This document shows positions 15,605 through 24,200 of a DNA stretch of 39,698 bases, piece after piece. The stretch is from JBFLVQ01 sp040758525 (GTDB lineage: Bacteria; Acidobacteriota; Blastocatellia; Chloracidobacteriales; JADJPF01): assembly GCA_040758525.1 (NCBI GenBank), contig JBFLVQ010000012.1:1-39698 (forward strand), given 5' to 3'. A program made the position numbers and the translations under genes. The notes below the pieces were generated by a model, which searched no databases, was not told where the DNA came from, and worked only from the letters and a program-made list of their open reading frames with translations. Positions within the stretch are counted from its first letter, which is position 1, and every line of letters begins with the position of its first letter.

Positions 15605-17068
15605 ATGGTTGCTGTTACTGTGAATGAAAGTCGTAAGATCTGTCAGTTGATAAAGGCACGTATAGGTCTGGTGGTCAGTGAGGATCGCCTAGATCAAGTG
15701 AAGGAAGCACTGCAAGAGGTGATTGTCGTATCTGGCCTACACAGTTTCGACGCTTATTACCATTATATCTCACAGATTTCTCCCTCCGAGTTATGTTTTC
15801 AGGCATTAGTTGAACGCGTCACAATTGGTGAAACATTCTTCTTCCGTGATCATGTACAGATTCGCGCACTACGAAATGTTGTATTGCCTGAGTTGATTGA
15901 TAGGATGAAGCTCACTGGACGACCAATAAATATTTTGAGTGCTGCCTGCTCCACTGGAGAAGAGCCATATTCAATAGCAATACTACTACAAGAACTCCTG
16001 CCTGGTATTGATCGGCGGCAATGCAATCTGATCGGCGGCGATATAAATCTGAACTCACTGAGCAGAGCGATCCGAGGCAGATATAGCAAATGGTCGTTTC
16101 GTGGTGTTGATCAAAAGGTGATCGATCGATACTTTGTCGCCAATACTGATGGTTATGAGATCTCACACGAACTGCGTTCAAAGGTAAAGTTTCAGTATTT
16201 GAATCTTGCTGAAGAACTACCTTTTAATAATCTTGACCTGATCTTATTGCGTAATGTCTTGATCTACTTTACTCGCGACTTTATCAAAAAAGTAATAGAG
16301 CGTTGCACACGAGCGCTACGAGACGATGGCTGGTTGATTGTTGGCGCTAGCGAACTCAATCAGGAATACTTTTCCCACTACCAGCAGGTAGATGTGGAAA
16401 CTACCTCACTCTACCGTAAGAGTACAACTGCCCAGAGTAGTCTACCGCAGAGAGAGAGTCTGCCTCGTAAAAGTAAGAGAGTTAAGGCGGCGCCGATTGC
16501 ATCGATATCTTTAAGTAAGACTGTTGCTGAACTGACTGCTCCGGTATTAGTACAGACTTGTCAGTTAAAAGAACAGGATAGTAGAGAACAGATCTACCTG
16601 GCCGCCTATGAGAGCTTTCAAAATAATGACCTAACAAAAGCAGAAGAGTTATTGCGTAGATTGGGCGAAGAAGATACTCGTGCACTGCTATTAATGGCGA
16701 AAATTGCTGCCAATCGTGGGCAGTATACAAATAGCGAGCAATATTGCCGCAAGTATATAGACCTGGTACCAGACAATATCGAAGGTCACTATTTACTTGG
16801 GCTGATACACCAAGCTGAAAATCGATTAGAGGCGGCCGCGCAAGCATTGCGATATGCGATCTTTCTCGACACTAGCTTCATTATGGGCCATTGGAATCTG
16901 GCTCTTGTTTACCAGAAACTAGCTGATCGACAAGCTACTCGTCGCCATTTGAACCAGGTTAAAAACCTATTAAAGGGTGCCGCAACAGATCTAGAAGTAG
17001 TCCATTCCGATGGACAGACGCCCTCGCGAATGCTGCAAGTGGTCGAGATGATGTTACAAGGAGTGTAA
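15605..17068 (+). CDS. cheR: CheR methyltransferase with C-terminal TPRs (WspC/FrzF-like)
   Basis: A 487-residue SAM-dependent chemoreceptor glutamate methyltransferase. The CheR N-terminal helical domain includes RVTIGETFFFRD (about 71-82). The SAM-binding core has ILSAACSTGEEPYSIA (about 110-124), DLILLRNVLIYF and LIVGASEL. After a linker (about 275-330) come tetratricopeptide repeats (about 335-465: AAYESFQNNDLTKAEELLRR, EGHYLLGLIHQAENRLEAAA, MGHWNLALVYQKL). A CheR-TPR fusion is typical of Wsp and Frz systems rather than flagellar chemotaxis. No clear ribosome site precedes ATG 15605, so translation may depend on coupling. The stop is only 3 bp before the next ATG. Confidence 0.93.
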   Translation: MVAVTVNESRKICQLIKARIGLVVSEDRLDQVKEALQEVIVVSGLHSFDAYYHYISQISPSELCFQALVERVTIGETFFFRDHVQIRALRNVVLPELIDRMKLTGRPINILSAACSTGEEPYSIAILLQELLPGIDRRQCNLIGGDINLNSLSRAIRGRYSKWSFRGVDQKVIDRYFVANTDGYEISHELRSKVKFQYLNLAEELPFNNLDLILLRNVLIYFTRDFIKKVIERCTRALRDDGWLIVGASELNQEYFSHYQQVDVETTSLYRKSTTAQSSLPQRESLPRKSKRVKAAPIASISLSKTVAELTAPVLVQTCQLKEQDSREQIYLAAYESFQNNDLTKAEELLRRLGEEDTRALLLMAKIAANRGQYTNSEQYCRKYIDLVPDNIEGHYLLGLIHQAENRLEAAAQALRYAIFLDTSFIMGHWNLALVYQKLADRQATRRHLNQVKNLLKGAATDLEVVHSDGQTPSRMLQVVEMMLQGV

Positions 17069-17071
17069 TAA

Positions 17072-17677
17072 ATGCCGGGCAAGATAAATAAAAAGCGCAC
17101 GGAAAGTTTTAATTGGGAGCAATTGCGCGAGAAGATGGCAAAGCTCTCCAATGCTTTAAATGCCAAACTGGATGAAGCAGCATTAGCGGCTACACTCGCC
17201 GAGCGTGCCGATCAACTAGCTAATAGTGTTGATATTGTACAGTATGAGCAGACTGCCGATGTACTGATCTTCGAGCTAGCACAAGAGCAGTATGCAATCG
17301 ACACTAGCTATGTCTCTGAAGTAGTTCCATTGAAACTGCTAACACATGTACCAGGCGCGCCTGACTTTATCTTGGGTGTTGTGAGTCGTCGTGGTGAGAT
17401 TGTTTCCGTTATAGATCTCAGCAGATTCATGCATATTGTTAATGAGTCTTCTTGTCAACACCTGATATTTGTCGAGTCGCAGGCAACTCAAGTTGGATTT
17501 GCTGTACATAACCTGAAAGAGATAACTCGTCTGGCTAGGGATACTGTACAGGCATTACCTTCACAACTCTCTGGAGAGCAGGCACAATACCTTTCTGGTG
17601 TCACATTAACTGGCGTGGCATTGCTCAATGTACCAGAACTGCTTGCCAATGAACGGCTCAATATCGATCAGCAATAA
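17072..17677 (+). CDS. cheW: CheW-like adaptor (second, WspD-position)
   Basis: A 201-residue protein with a 65-residue N-terminal helical region rich in Ala/Leu/Glu (KLSNALNAKLDEAALAATL, ERADQLAN) and a CheW domain from about residue 66 (VLIFELAQEQYAIDTSYVSEV, PGAPDFILGVVSRRGEIVSVIDL). The long N-terminal extension is typical of the second CheW of Wsp/Frz-type systems (WspD, FrzB-like position). AAGGAG overlaps the end of cheR, with 3 bp between the two coding regions, so the genes are tightly coupled. Having two adaptors suggests alternative array partners or a length difference in the linkage to receptor. Confidence 0.9.
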   Translation: MPGKINKKRTESFNWEQLREKMAKLSNALNAKLDEAALAATLAERADQLANSVDIVQYEQTADVLIFELAQEQYAIDTSYVSEVVPLKLLTHVPGAPDFILGVVSRRGEIVSVIDLSRFMHIVNESSCQHLIFVESQATQVGFAVHNLKEITRLARDTVQALPSQLSGEQAQYLSGVTLTGVALLNVPELLANERLNIDQQ

Positions 17678-17692
17678 AGGGCATGGGTTCTT

Positions 17693-20320
17693 ATGATTTC
17701 AGACAATGGAAATGATCTAGCTCCACTTGAAAAACCTACTACTTCCCCAAATGGAGAGGCAAAACAGACCTCCGCCTTGATAGACGATGATATGCAAGCG
17801 GAGTTGCTAGCAGCATTCAAGAGTGAATTGGATGAGTATCTAGAGACGCTTAATCGAGATCTGATCAAGTTAGAGCAGAATGGAATGGATGAAGCCGTAC
17901 TACAGGAGATCTTCCGTACTGCACATAACATGAAAGGGACTGCAGGCGTATTCGGCCTCACCGGAATTCAGAAGATTGCACACAGCTTGGAGAATCTCTT
18001 TGGCGCCGTGCGTCGTAATGAATACCGGTTTGATCGACCCGCTTTTGATCTATGTTATGAAGGTCTCGATGCTATCAACAGATTGATGGAGATGGGTCTC
18101 ACCAGCACCACATTACCGCCCCTTGAGATCGAGTTTGGCGAGAAGATGGAACAGATCCTGAAAGGCGGGACAGCCGTAGAAGCAACTAGCGCACAGACGA
18201 TCATACCAGTATCAAATGAATCCGTGCCCCTAGAAGAATCGCAAGCTCCCACCATTGAGCAGAATGCTCCCACTCAACAAGATGTACAAACTCCTCTTGA
18301 AACACCTATCTCCAGCTCAAATGAGACAGTAAAGCCAGTAAATAATAGTGCTTTACAAACTAGCAATACCGGGATGGTCAAAGCTAGTAAGAACCCTAAC
18401 ACTGTTCCAGCAATATTTACTGGCAATACTGAGCAGCATTCAACAAGTGGCGAAACTTCTCTACTACGCGCAAATGATTCTAGCGAAATGAAGGCGGTCG
18501 GTAATAAAACGCTTGAGACCGCTGTCGCAGTGAAAAGCGAATTTATTCGTATCCCGCTAAATAAAATAGATCATTTAATGTCTAATGTTGGCGAACTAAT
18601 CATTGCGCGTAGCCGCTCTGAACAGAGGTTTAATGAGATACAACAGATCAACATAGAGTTGGCGCAAGTGCTTAAAGAATTACAGCGTCTACGCCCGCTA
18701 CGGCGTAAGTTAACAAAGAGTACTAATGGTAAGAATGCTGCCCTGCCTAGTCAGCACAACCATCCCGATAAGGGATTGGATAACTTTTTAGGCACTGTTG
18801 ATCTCTGCCAAAACCGGCTCAAGAACATTAACAACCTTCTGCAAATACATACAGAGAACTCTGCCAATGATGATCTACACCTAGAGCTGATTATATCCAG
18901 CATACAAGGAGAGGTCCAAGGTCTACGTATGCTGCCAATTGATACCCTCTTTGAACCATTGCGTCGCCGTGCACGCGATATTGCACGTAAACAAGAGAAA
19001 GATGTCAGTATCAACTTTGATGGTGGTGAGACAGAACTGGATCGTCAGTTGATCGAGGCCATGCGTGATCCGCTCGTACACCTTATCACTAATAGTATCG
19101 ATCATGGCTTAGAATCAACCCAACAGCGTAAGCTAATGGGCAAACCAACAACAGGAAATCTAAGCTTGGTGGCCGGTCAACGCGGCAATCAGATAATAAT
19201 TGAGATCTCTGATGATGGCGGCGGTATCAATATCACTAAGGTAAAAGAGAAAGCGATATCTGCAGGGCTATTCAACGAACGTGAGCTAGAAGTTTTAAGC
19301 GAGCCAGAATTACTTTCGATTATCTTCCGCCCTGGCTTTTCTACTAAATCGACAGTCACTGAGCTCTCAGGACGTGGGGTTGGTCTAGATGTTGTTAAGG
19401 TGAGTGTGGAGAAATTACAAGGTCAGATAGAGATCTCTACCAAGCTGGGCGTAGGTACAACTTTCCGTATTACCATTCCCCTCACGCTCTCTACACAACG
19501 TGTCTTACTGGTAAAAAGCGCTGAGCAGATCTTCGCTCTGCCGGTTAACTCCATAGAACGAGTGATGAATATACCCACAGGTGAAATATATTCGATAGAG
19601 ACTCATCTAGCATTCTCACTAGATGGCCGTGCTATCTCGCTGGTTTCACTCGACTCTATATTAGGAATTAGCAATCAGAATAAAGAAGCAGCAGACCAGA
19701 CAATCGCGTTAATTCTTGCCCAAGGAGTCGATCGTGTTGCCTTTATCATTGATGAGGTGCTAGGTGAACAGGAGATGGTAGTCAAACCGCTCGGTAAGCC
19801 ATTGAGGAAGATGCCGAACATATCTGGGGGTGCGATTCTAGGTGATGGTAATGTTGTATTACTGCTCAACCCTGCCGACTTGCTGCGCACTGTACGCGGT
19901 ACTCCCAGAATGGCAGCGAAATTGAGTCAACGCACAGAGCAACAGATCGATAAGCACAAGATCCTTGTGGTAGATGATTCAATAACTACTCGTACATTGG
20001 AAAAGAATATTCTCGAGATGGCTGGTTATGAAGTCTTCCTTGCCCATGATGGTGCGGAAGGGCTGGCTTTAGCCCGTACGGTTGGCTGTCATTTGATCAT
20101 CTCTGATGTCGAGATGCCACACTTAAACGGCTTTGAACTCACTAGACAGATTAAGAGCGATCCGCAGTTAAAACAACTTCCCGTAGTGCTGGTCAGCTCC
20201 TTAGATTCACAGAAAGATAAAGCGCAAAGCGCAGAAGCAGGTGCAGATGCTTATATCGTAAAAGGGCTCTTTGATCAGAAGAGCTTTCTTGAAGTGGTTC
20301 AGAACATGCTCACATCATAA
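17693..20320 (+). CDS. cheA: Hybrid CheA histidine kinase with receiver domain (WspE/FrzE-like)
   Basis: An 875-residue hybrid kinase. Domains in order: HPt with phospho-His in RTAHNMKGTAG (H78); a long Ser/Thr/Pro-rich linker (about 155-275) with no recognisable P2 domain; P3 dimerisation helices (about 283-345); HATPase with LVHLITNSIDHGLES (about 460-475), DDGGGI (about 506) and GRGVGLDVV (about 560); a CheW-like regulatory domain (about 600-735); and a receiver (about 755-875) with VVDDS, phospho-Asp in LIISDVEMP, Ser in LVSS and Lys in YIVKG. Unlike the receiver of the upstream kinase, this one keeps all key residues. With no stand-alone CheY in the window, this receiver is the likely phosphate sink or output. 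The ribosome site is weak (GGGCATGGG). Confidence 0.95.
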   Translation: MISDNGNDLAPLEKPTTSPNGEAKQTSALIDDDMQAELLAAFKSELDEYLETLNRDLIKLEQNGMDEAVLQEIFRTAHNMKGTAGVFGLTGIQKIAHSLENLFGAVRRNEYRFDRPAFDLCYEGLDAINRLMEMGLTSTTLPPLEIEFGEKMEQILKGGTAVEATSAQTIIPVSNESVPLEESQAPTIEQNAPTQQDVQTPLETPISSSNETVKPVNNSALQTSNTGMVKASKNPNTVPAIFTGNTEQHSTSGETSLLRANDSSEMKAVGNKTLETAVAVKSEFIRIPLNKIDHLMSNVGELIIARSRSEQRFNEIQQINIELAQVLKELQRLRPLRRKLTKSTNGKNAALPSQHNHPDKGLDNFLGTVDLCQNRLKNINNLLQIHTENSANDDLHLELIISSIQGEVQGLRMLPIDTLFEPLRRRARDIARKQEKDVSINFDGGETELDRQLIEAMRDPLVHLITNSIDHGLESTQQRKLMGKPTTGNLSLVAGQRGNQIIIEISDDGGGINITKVKEKAISAGLFNERELEVLSEPELLSIIFRPGFSTKSTVTELSGRGVGLDVVKVSVEKLQGQIEISTKLGVGTTFRITIPLTLSTQRVLLVKSAEQIFALPVNSIERVMNIPTGEIYSIETHLAFSLDGRAISLVSLDSILGISNQNKEAADQTIALILAQGVDRVAFIIDEVLGEQEMVVKPLGKPLRKMPNISGGAILGDGNVVLLLNPADLLRTVRGTPRMAAKLSQRTEQQIDKHKILVVDDSITTRTLEKNILEMAGYEVFLAHDGAEGLALARTVGCHLIISDVEMPHLNGFELTRQIKSDPQLKQLPVVLVSSLDSQKDKAQSAEAGADAYIVKGLFDQKSFLEVVQNMLTS

Positions 20321-20337
20321 ATTTTAAGGAGCTAATA

Positions 20338-21384
20338 ATGAGTAGGGAAAAGATAGGAGTATTAGTAGCTGACGATTCTGATGGGCTGCGTAATGTTATG
20401 GTACATGTGATGGAGCGTGACCACGAGATCGAGGTAAAAGGCATTGCCCGTAATGGCGAAGAGGCTATTCAGCAGACACTAAAACTAAAGCCCGATGTTA
20501 TAACTATGGATCTAATGATGCCTAAGATTGATGGTTTAGAAGCGACCCGTCAAATCATGGCGCTTAGACCTACTCCTATTGTAGTAGTAACCTCGCTCGA
20601 TGATAGTCAGAAGAGTTTTGAGGCGATCCGTGCTGGGGCTTTAGAAGTATTATGTAAGCCACAAGCAATCCATACACCAGATGGTATGAAATGCCTCTCA
20701 CTAATAGTGCGGATCGCCAAGATGATGGCAGATGTTAAGGTCATCTCCCACAAGCCCAATAAGTCTCTATCTACACCGCAAATTAGACCCATCACACGTG
20801 AACACGCTACGGCGGCAAAAATTGTTGCCATCGCTTCATCTACTGGCGGTCCCCCAGTGCTACACCAAATATTAAAGCGTGTAGGTAGCAACTTCTCTGT
20901 GCCGATATTAATTGTTCAGCATATCTCACCGGGTTTCGGACAAGGTCTAGTAGAATGGCTTGATGCCACGATAGAAGCGAAAGTGGTTAAGGCACAGGAA
21001 GGCGAACTGCCTTTGCCGGGAAAGATCTATATAGCTCCCGACAATTATCACCTACTAATAGATCGTAATGGCAAGATACGGCTCTCAAGTGGCTTACCAG
21101 TCAAGGGCCACCGTCCCTCTGCCAATCTAATGTTTGAATCCGTCGCCCAATATTATGGTCCAACCGCACTGGGAATAATCCTTACTGGAATGGGTGATGA
21201 CGGTATACAAGGATTAAAAATGCTTAAACAAGAGCAAGGATTTTGTATCGCTCAAGATGAGGCCAGTTCAATTATTTTTGGTATGCCAAAAGCGGCAATC
21301 GAGAATGGACTGGCAGATTTGGTAATGAACCCAGATGAGATAGCGGCTTACCTACAGAACTTGGCTAACAGATCTATAAATTAA
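20338..21384 (+). CDS. cheB: CheB receptor methylesterase/deamidase with receiver
   Basis: A 348-residue two-domain enzyme that removes methyl groups from the MCP and is switched on by phosphorylation of its receiver. The receiver (about 5-125) has DD (12-13), D58 in VITMDLMMP, T in VVTS and K in CKP. The catalytic domain (about 160-345) has the triad S168 (ASSTGGP), H195 (VQHISPGFG) and D288 (TGMGDDG), so it should be active. AAGGAG precedes the ATG, 17 bp after cheA. It is the WspF equivalent in gene order. In Wsp systems wspR (GGDEF) would follow; here the next gene is a porin. Confidence 0.95.
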   Translation: MSREKIGVLVADDSDGLRNVMVHVMERDHEIEVKGIARNGEEAIQQTLKLKPDVITMDLMMPKIDGLEATRQIMALRPTPIVVVTSLDDSQKSFEAIRAGALEVLCKPQAIHTPDGMKCLSLIVRIAKMMADVKVISHKPNKSLSTPQIRPITREHATAAKIVAIASSTGGPPVLHQILKRVGSNFSVPILIVQHISPGFGQGLVEWLDATIEAKVVKAQEGELPLPGKIYIAPDNYHLLIDRNGKIRLSSGLPVKGHRPSANLMFESVAQYYGPTALGIILTGMGDDGIQGLKMLKQEQGFCIAQDEASSIIFGMPKAAIENGLADLVMNPDEIAAYLQNLANRSIN

Positions 21385-21478
21385 AAAGCCAAGTATAACT
21401 CAAGCAGAGAGCATGGCAGCAATATGCCGTGGGTGGGATAGGTTTTGTCTTAAGCTGGAAAAATAGACGAGGTGGAAA

Positions 21479-22885
21479 ATGATACTGATAAAGCTGACTC
21501 AATTACGTTCTGCTTGCCTACTAGCACTGCTCAGTATGGCAATATCGATAAATCCAGTAATGGCGCAACAACCTACTCCAGCGCCGGTAACTACAACTTC
21601 AACCAGCTATAGCGAGTCTACTAAATCAGGTGACAATAACTACTCAAAAGAGTCACCCAAAGAGTCACTAGAGTCAATGGAAGAGATGCGCGCAGTTATA
21701 AAGCAACTTACTACTAGGGTGGCAGAGTTAGAAGCCAAGCTCAATGAGAGTCAAGGTGCAGGTCTTGCAGGTACAAAGAAGTTAGAAATACCAACTAAAC
21801 AGGCTGAGCAGTCTGTCAATACGCCTGAAAAGGATACTGCTGCCGCGCCCTCCTTTTTTGAAAAGACTGAGATCTCTGGATTTGTGGATGGCTACTATGG
21901 TTACAACTTCAATCGTCCGCAAGGCAATAGCAGCATACTGCAATTTGATAACCAATTGCGCAATTTCGACACTAAGCATAATCAATTTAGCCTAAACATG
22001 ATCAAGTTGGCGCTTGAGAATAAACCGACTGTTAATAGCCGGCTAGGCTTTCGCCTTGATCTCAGTTTTGGTCCTGCTACTGAGATCATACATGCCAGCG
22101 AACCTGGTGGTAGCGACTTTGTCAAGAACATACAACAGGGCTATCTAAGTTACTTGGCGCCGGTCGGCAAAGGGCTACAGATCGATTTTGGCAAATACAG
22201 CACACATCATGGCTTTGAGGTGATTGAGACTAAAGATAACTGGAACTATTCGCGCTCACTACTCTTCACACTAGGTATACCTTACTACCATTTCGGTGTA
22301 CGCACAACCTATCCTGTGAATGACAAAGTCAGTGTCATGTTCGGTGTCAATAATGGTTGGAACAGTGTTGTGGATAATAATAGTCGTAAATCTTACTGCG
22401 CTCAGGTATCGCTTAAACCCACGGAAAAGTTGTCGATCGTGCAGAACTATATGGGCGGCCCAGAGCAGGCTGGTAACAATAAGGATTGGCGACATCTTTT
22501 CGATACTGTAGTTAGTTATCAAGCCACTCCTACAGTCAGTCTAGCCACCAATTATGTCTATGGTTTTGACCGCTTGGCAGGAGCGCGTGTGCACTGGCAA
22601 GGGATAGTCGGTTATGCTCGCTATCAAATTAACCAACGCTTTGCCCTCTCACCACGCTTCGAGTATTACGACGATCATGATGGTTTCACCAGTGGCTTGC
22701 GACAGACGCTTAAATCAGCAGTAATTACCGCTGAACACAATATCAGAGAGGGGCTATCCACACGCCTAGAATATCGCCATGACAGCTCAAATGAAAAGTT
22801 CTTTAGCAAACCGTCGGATCGACTGGTAAAGGGACAGACAACCTTGACGCTGGGGATTGTCTATTCGTTCAACTCGAAAAAGTAA
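21479..22885 (+). CDS. Outer-membrane beta-barrel porin (OmpL/Bbp2-like)
   Basis: A 468-residue exported protein: signal peptide (about 1-29, ending VMAQ), a Ser/Thr/Lys-rich spacer, a short coiled coil (about 65-85, MRAVIKQLTTRVAELEAKL, as in trimeric porins anchored to peptidoglycan), then alternating beta strands from about residue 130 (EISGFVDGYYGYNFN) to a C-terminal aromatic-rich strand (TLGIVYSFNSKK). The motifs LRNFDTKHNQFSLNM and FGKYSTHHGFE are typical of the beta-barrel porin-2 family. The solute is unknown. It sits inside the chemosensory cluster 94 bp after cheB with its own AGGTGG site. Co-regulation with the sensory genes is likely from position, but a functional link is inference. 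Confidence 0.85.
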   Translation: MILIKLTQLRSACLLALLSMAISINPVMAQQPTPAPVTTTSTSYSESTKSGDNNYSKESPKESLESMEEMRAVIKQLTTRVAELEAKLNESQGAGLAGTKKLEIPTKQAEQSVNTPEKDTAAAPSFFEKTEISGFVDGYYGYNFNRPQGNSSILQFDNQLRNFDTKHNQFSLNMIKLALENKPTVNSRLGFRLDLSFGPATEIIHASEPGGSDFVKNIQQGYLSYLAPVGKGLQIDFGKYSTHHGFEVIETKDNWNYSRSLLFTLGIPYYHFGVRTTYPVNDKVSVMFGVNNGWNSVVDNNSRKSYCAQVSLKPTEKLSIVQNYMGGPEQAGNNKDWRHLFDTVVSYQATPTVSLATNYVYGFDRLAGARVHWQGIVGYARYQINQRFALSPRFEYYDDHDGFTSGLRQTLKSAVITAEHNIREGLSTRLEYRHDSSNEKFFSKPSDRLVKGQTTLTLGIVYSFNSKK

Positions 22886-22923
22886 TGGAGATTTTAACAG
22901 CGTAGCACAAAGGAGAAGATCTT

Positions 22924-24126
22924 ATGGCTAACGATGAATTGTTAACAGTCGGGACACTGCTTGCCGAGCGATATGAGATCGTCAAGCGGCTTGGCAAAGG
23001 AGGAATGGGCAACGTCTATTTGGCACACGATAAGCGATTATCAGATGCTCCTCGTGCCGTCAAGGAGATGATCGTGGAATTCGTCGATCAGGATCAGTAT
23101 GCAAAGGCAGTCGACAATTTCCGCCGTGAAGCACATGTCTTGGCCAGTCTCGATCACCCTTCCATTCCCACAATCTACGACTATTTTGTTGCCAAAGGCT
23201 ACTACTATCTGGTGATGAAATGTGTCAAAGGTAAAGATCTAGAGCAACTGTTAGATGAAGCTCCAGAGGGGCGACTGCCAGAAAAACTGGTTACCCAATG
23301 GAGCATACAGTTGTGTGATGTTCTGAAATATATACACAATCAGGATCCCCCTATTATTTATCGCGACCTGAAACCGCCTAATGTGATGTATGACGAGCAG
23401 GCCGATCGTATAGTTCTGATCGACTTTGGTATTGCGCGTTTTGTCACCTCAGGAGCCAATGTTACTGCGATAGGGACAATGGGATATGCTCCACCAGAAC
23501 TGTTTATGGGCAAAGTTGTGCCGGCCTCAGATATATTCTCTCTAGGTGCTACGATGTTCCATCTTCTTACAGGCGCTGATCCCCAGCTCAACCCTATACT
23601 AGGATTTGATTTTAACAAAAACCCTCCCCCTCGTGAGATTAACCCGGACCTTACTGACGCAATGGAACAGATCATTATGAAGGCGGTTGCGTTAAAACCG
23701 GCAGAACGTTTCTCTTCTGCAGCAGAGCTAAAGAGTGTGCTGGAAGATCATCTATATTATCTCAATCATACCAAGGCAGCGACACACGCAAATACTGCCA
23801 ATGCACAACTAGTGATTGTCCATAGCAAGAGTGAAAAGACTGCCGCTTTTCCCCTCAAACCTGGCTCTATGTTGGTTGGTCGCTTTGATGTAGATCGTGG
23901 GCTTGCCCCGGATATTGATCTATCGTCATTTGACACTTCGGGAAAGATCTCGCGTCGGCATGCACTGATCTTCTGGGAGGGCGGCGATTACCATTTCGAG
24001 GATCTGGGTAGCTCAAATGGCAGCCTACATAATGGCGAGCGTGTGCCAGCACAGCAACGGCTACGGTTAAAACCAGGTGATCAACTCTGCATAGGAGAAA
24101 TAGTGCTGGAGTTCTCGCTAAGCTAA
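22924..24126 (+). CDS. Ser/Thr kinase with C-terminal FHA domain
   Basis: A 400-residue cytoplasmic kinase with no membrane segment. Kinase motifs: GKGGMGNVY (24-32), AVKE (K47), IIYRDLKPPN (D148; the usual His of HRD is Tyr), IDFG (D167), YAPPE. The FHA domain (about 295-398) has VGR (318-320), SRRHA (343-347) and SSNGSLHNG (363-371), the residues that bind phospho-threonine. A kinase carrying its own FHA reader suggests either self-binding after autophosphorylation or recruitment to another phosphoprotein; the TV/TI repeats of the first kinase in this cluster are a natural candidate. AAAGGAG precedes ATG 22924. The next gene is the MCP. Confidence 0.92.
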   Translation: MANDELLTVGTLLAERYEIVKRLGKGGMGNVYLAHDKRLSDAPRAVKEMIVEFVDQDQYAKAVDNFRREAHVLASLDHPSIPTIYDYFVAKGYYYLVMKCVKGKDLEQLLDEAPEGRLPEKLVTQWSIQLCDVLKYIHNQDPPIIYRDLKPPNVMYDEQADRIVLIDFGIARFVTSGANVTAIGTMGYAPPELFMGKVVPASDIFSLGATMFHLLTGADPQLNPILGFDFNKNPPPREINPDLTDAMEQIIMKAVALKPAERFSSAAELKSVLEDHLYYLNHTKAATHANTANAQLVIVHSKSEKTAAFPLKPGSMLVGRFDVDRGLAPDIDLSSFDTSGKISRRHALIFWEGGDYHFEDLGSSNGSLHNGERVPAQQRLRLKPGDQLCIGEIVLEFSLS

Positions 24127-24200
24127 GGTTGGTTGGTAATTTTAGTTTGATCGATAAAGAGTCTAAAACAGGACTTTAATTGAAAAGGTTGGAGGTTGTA

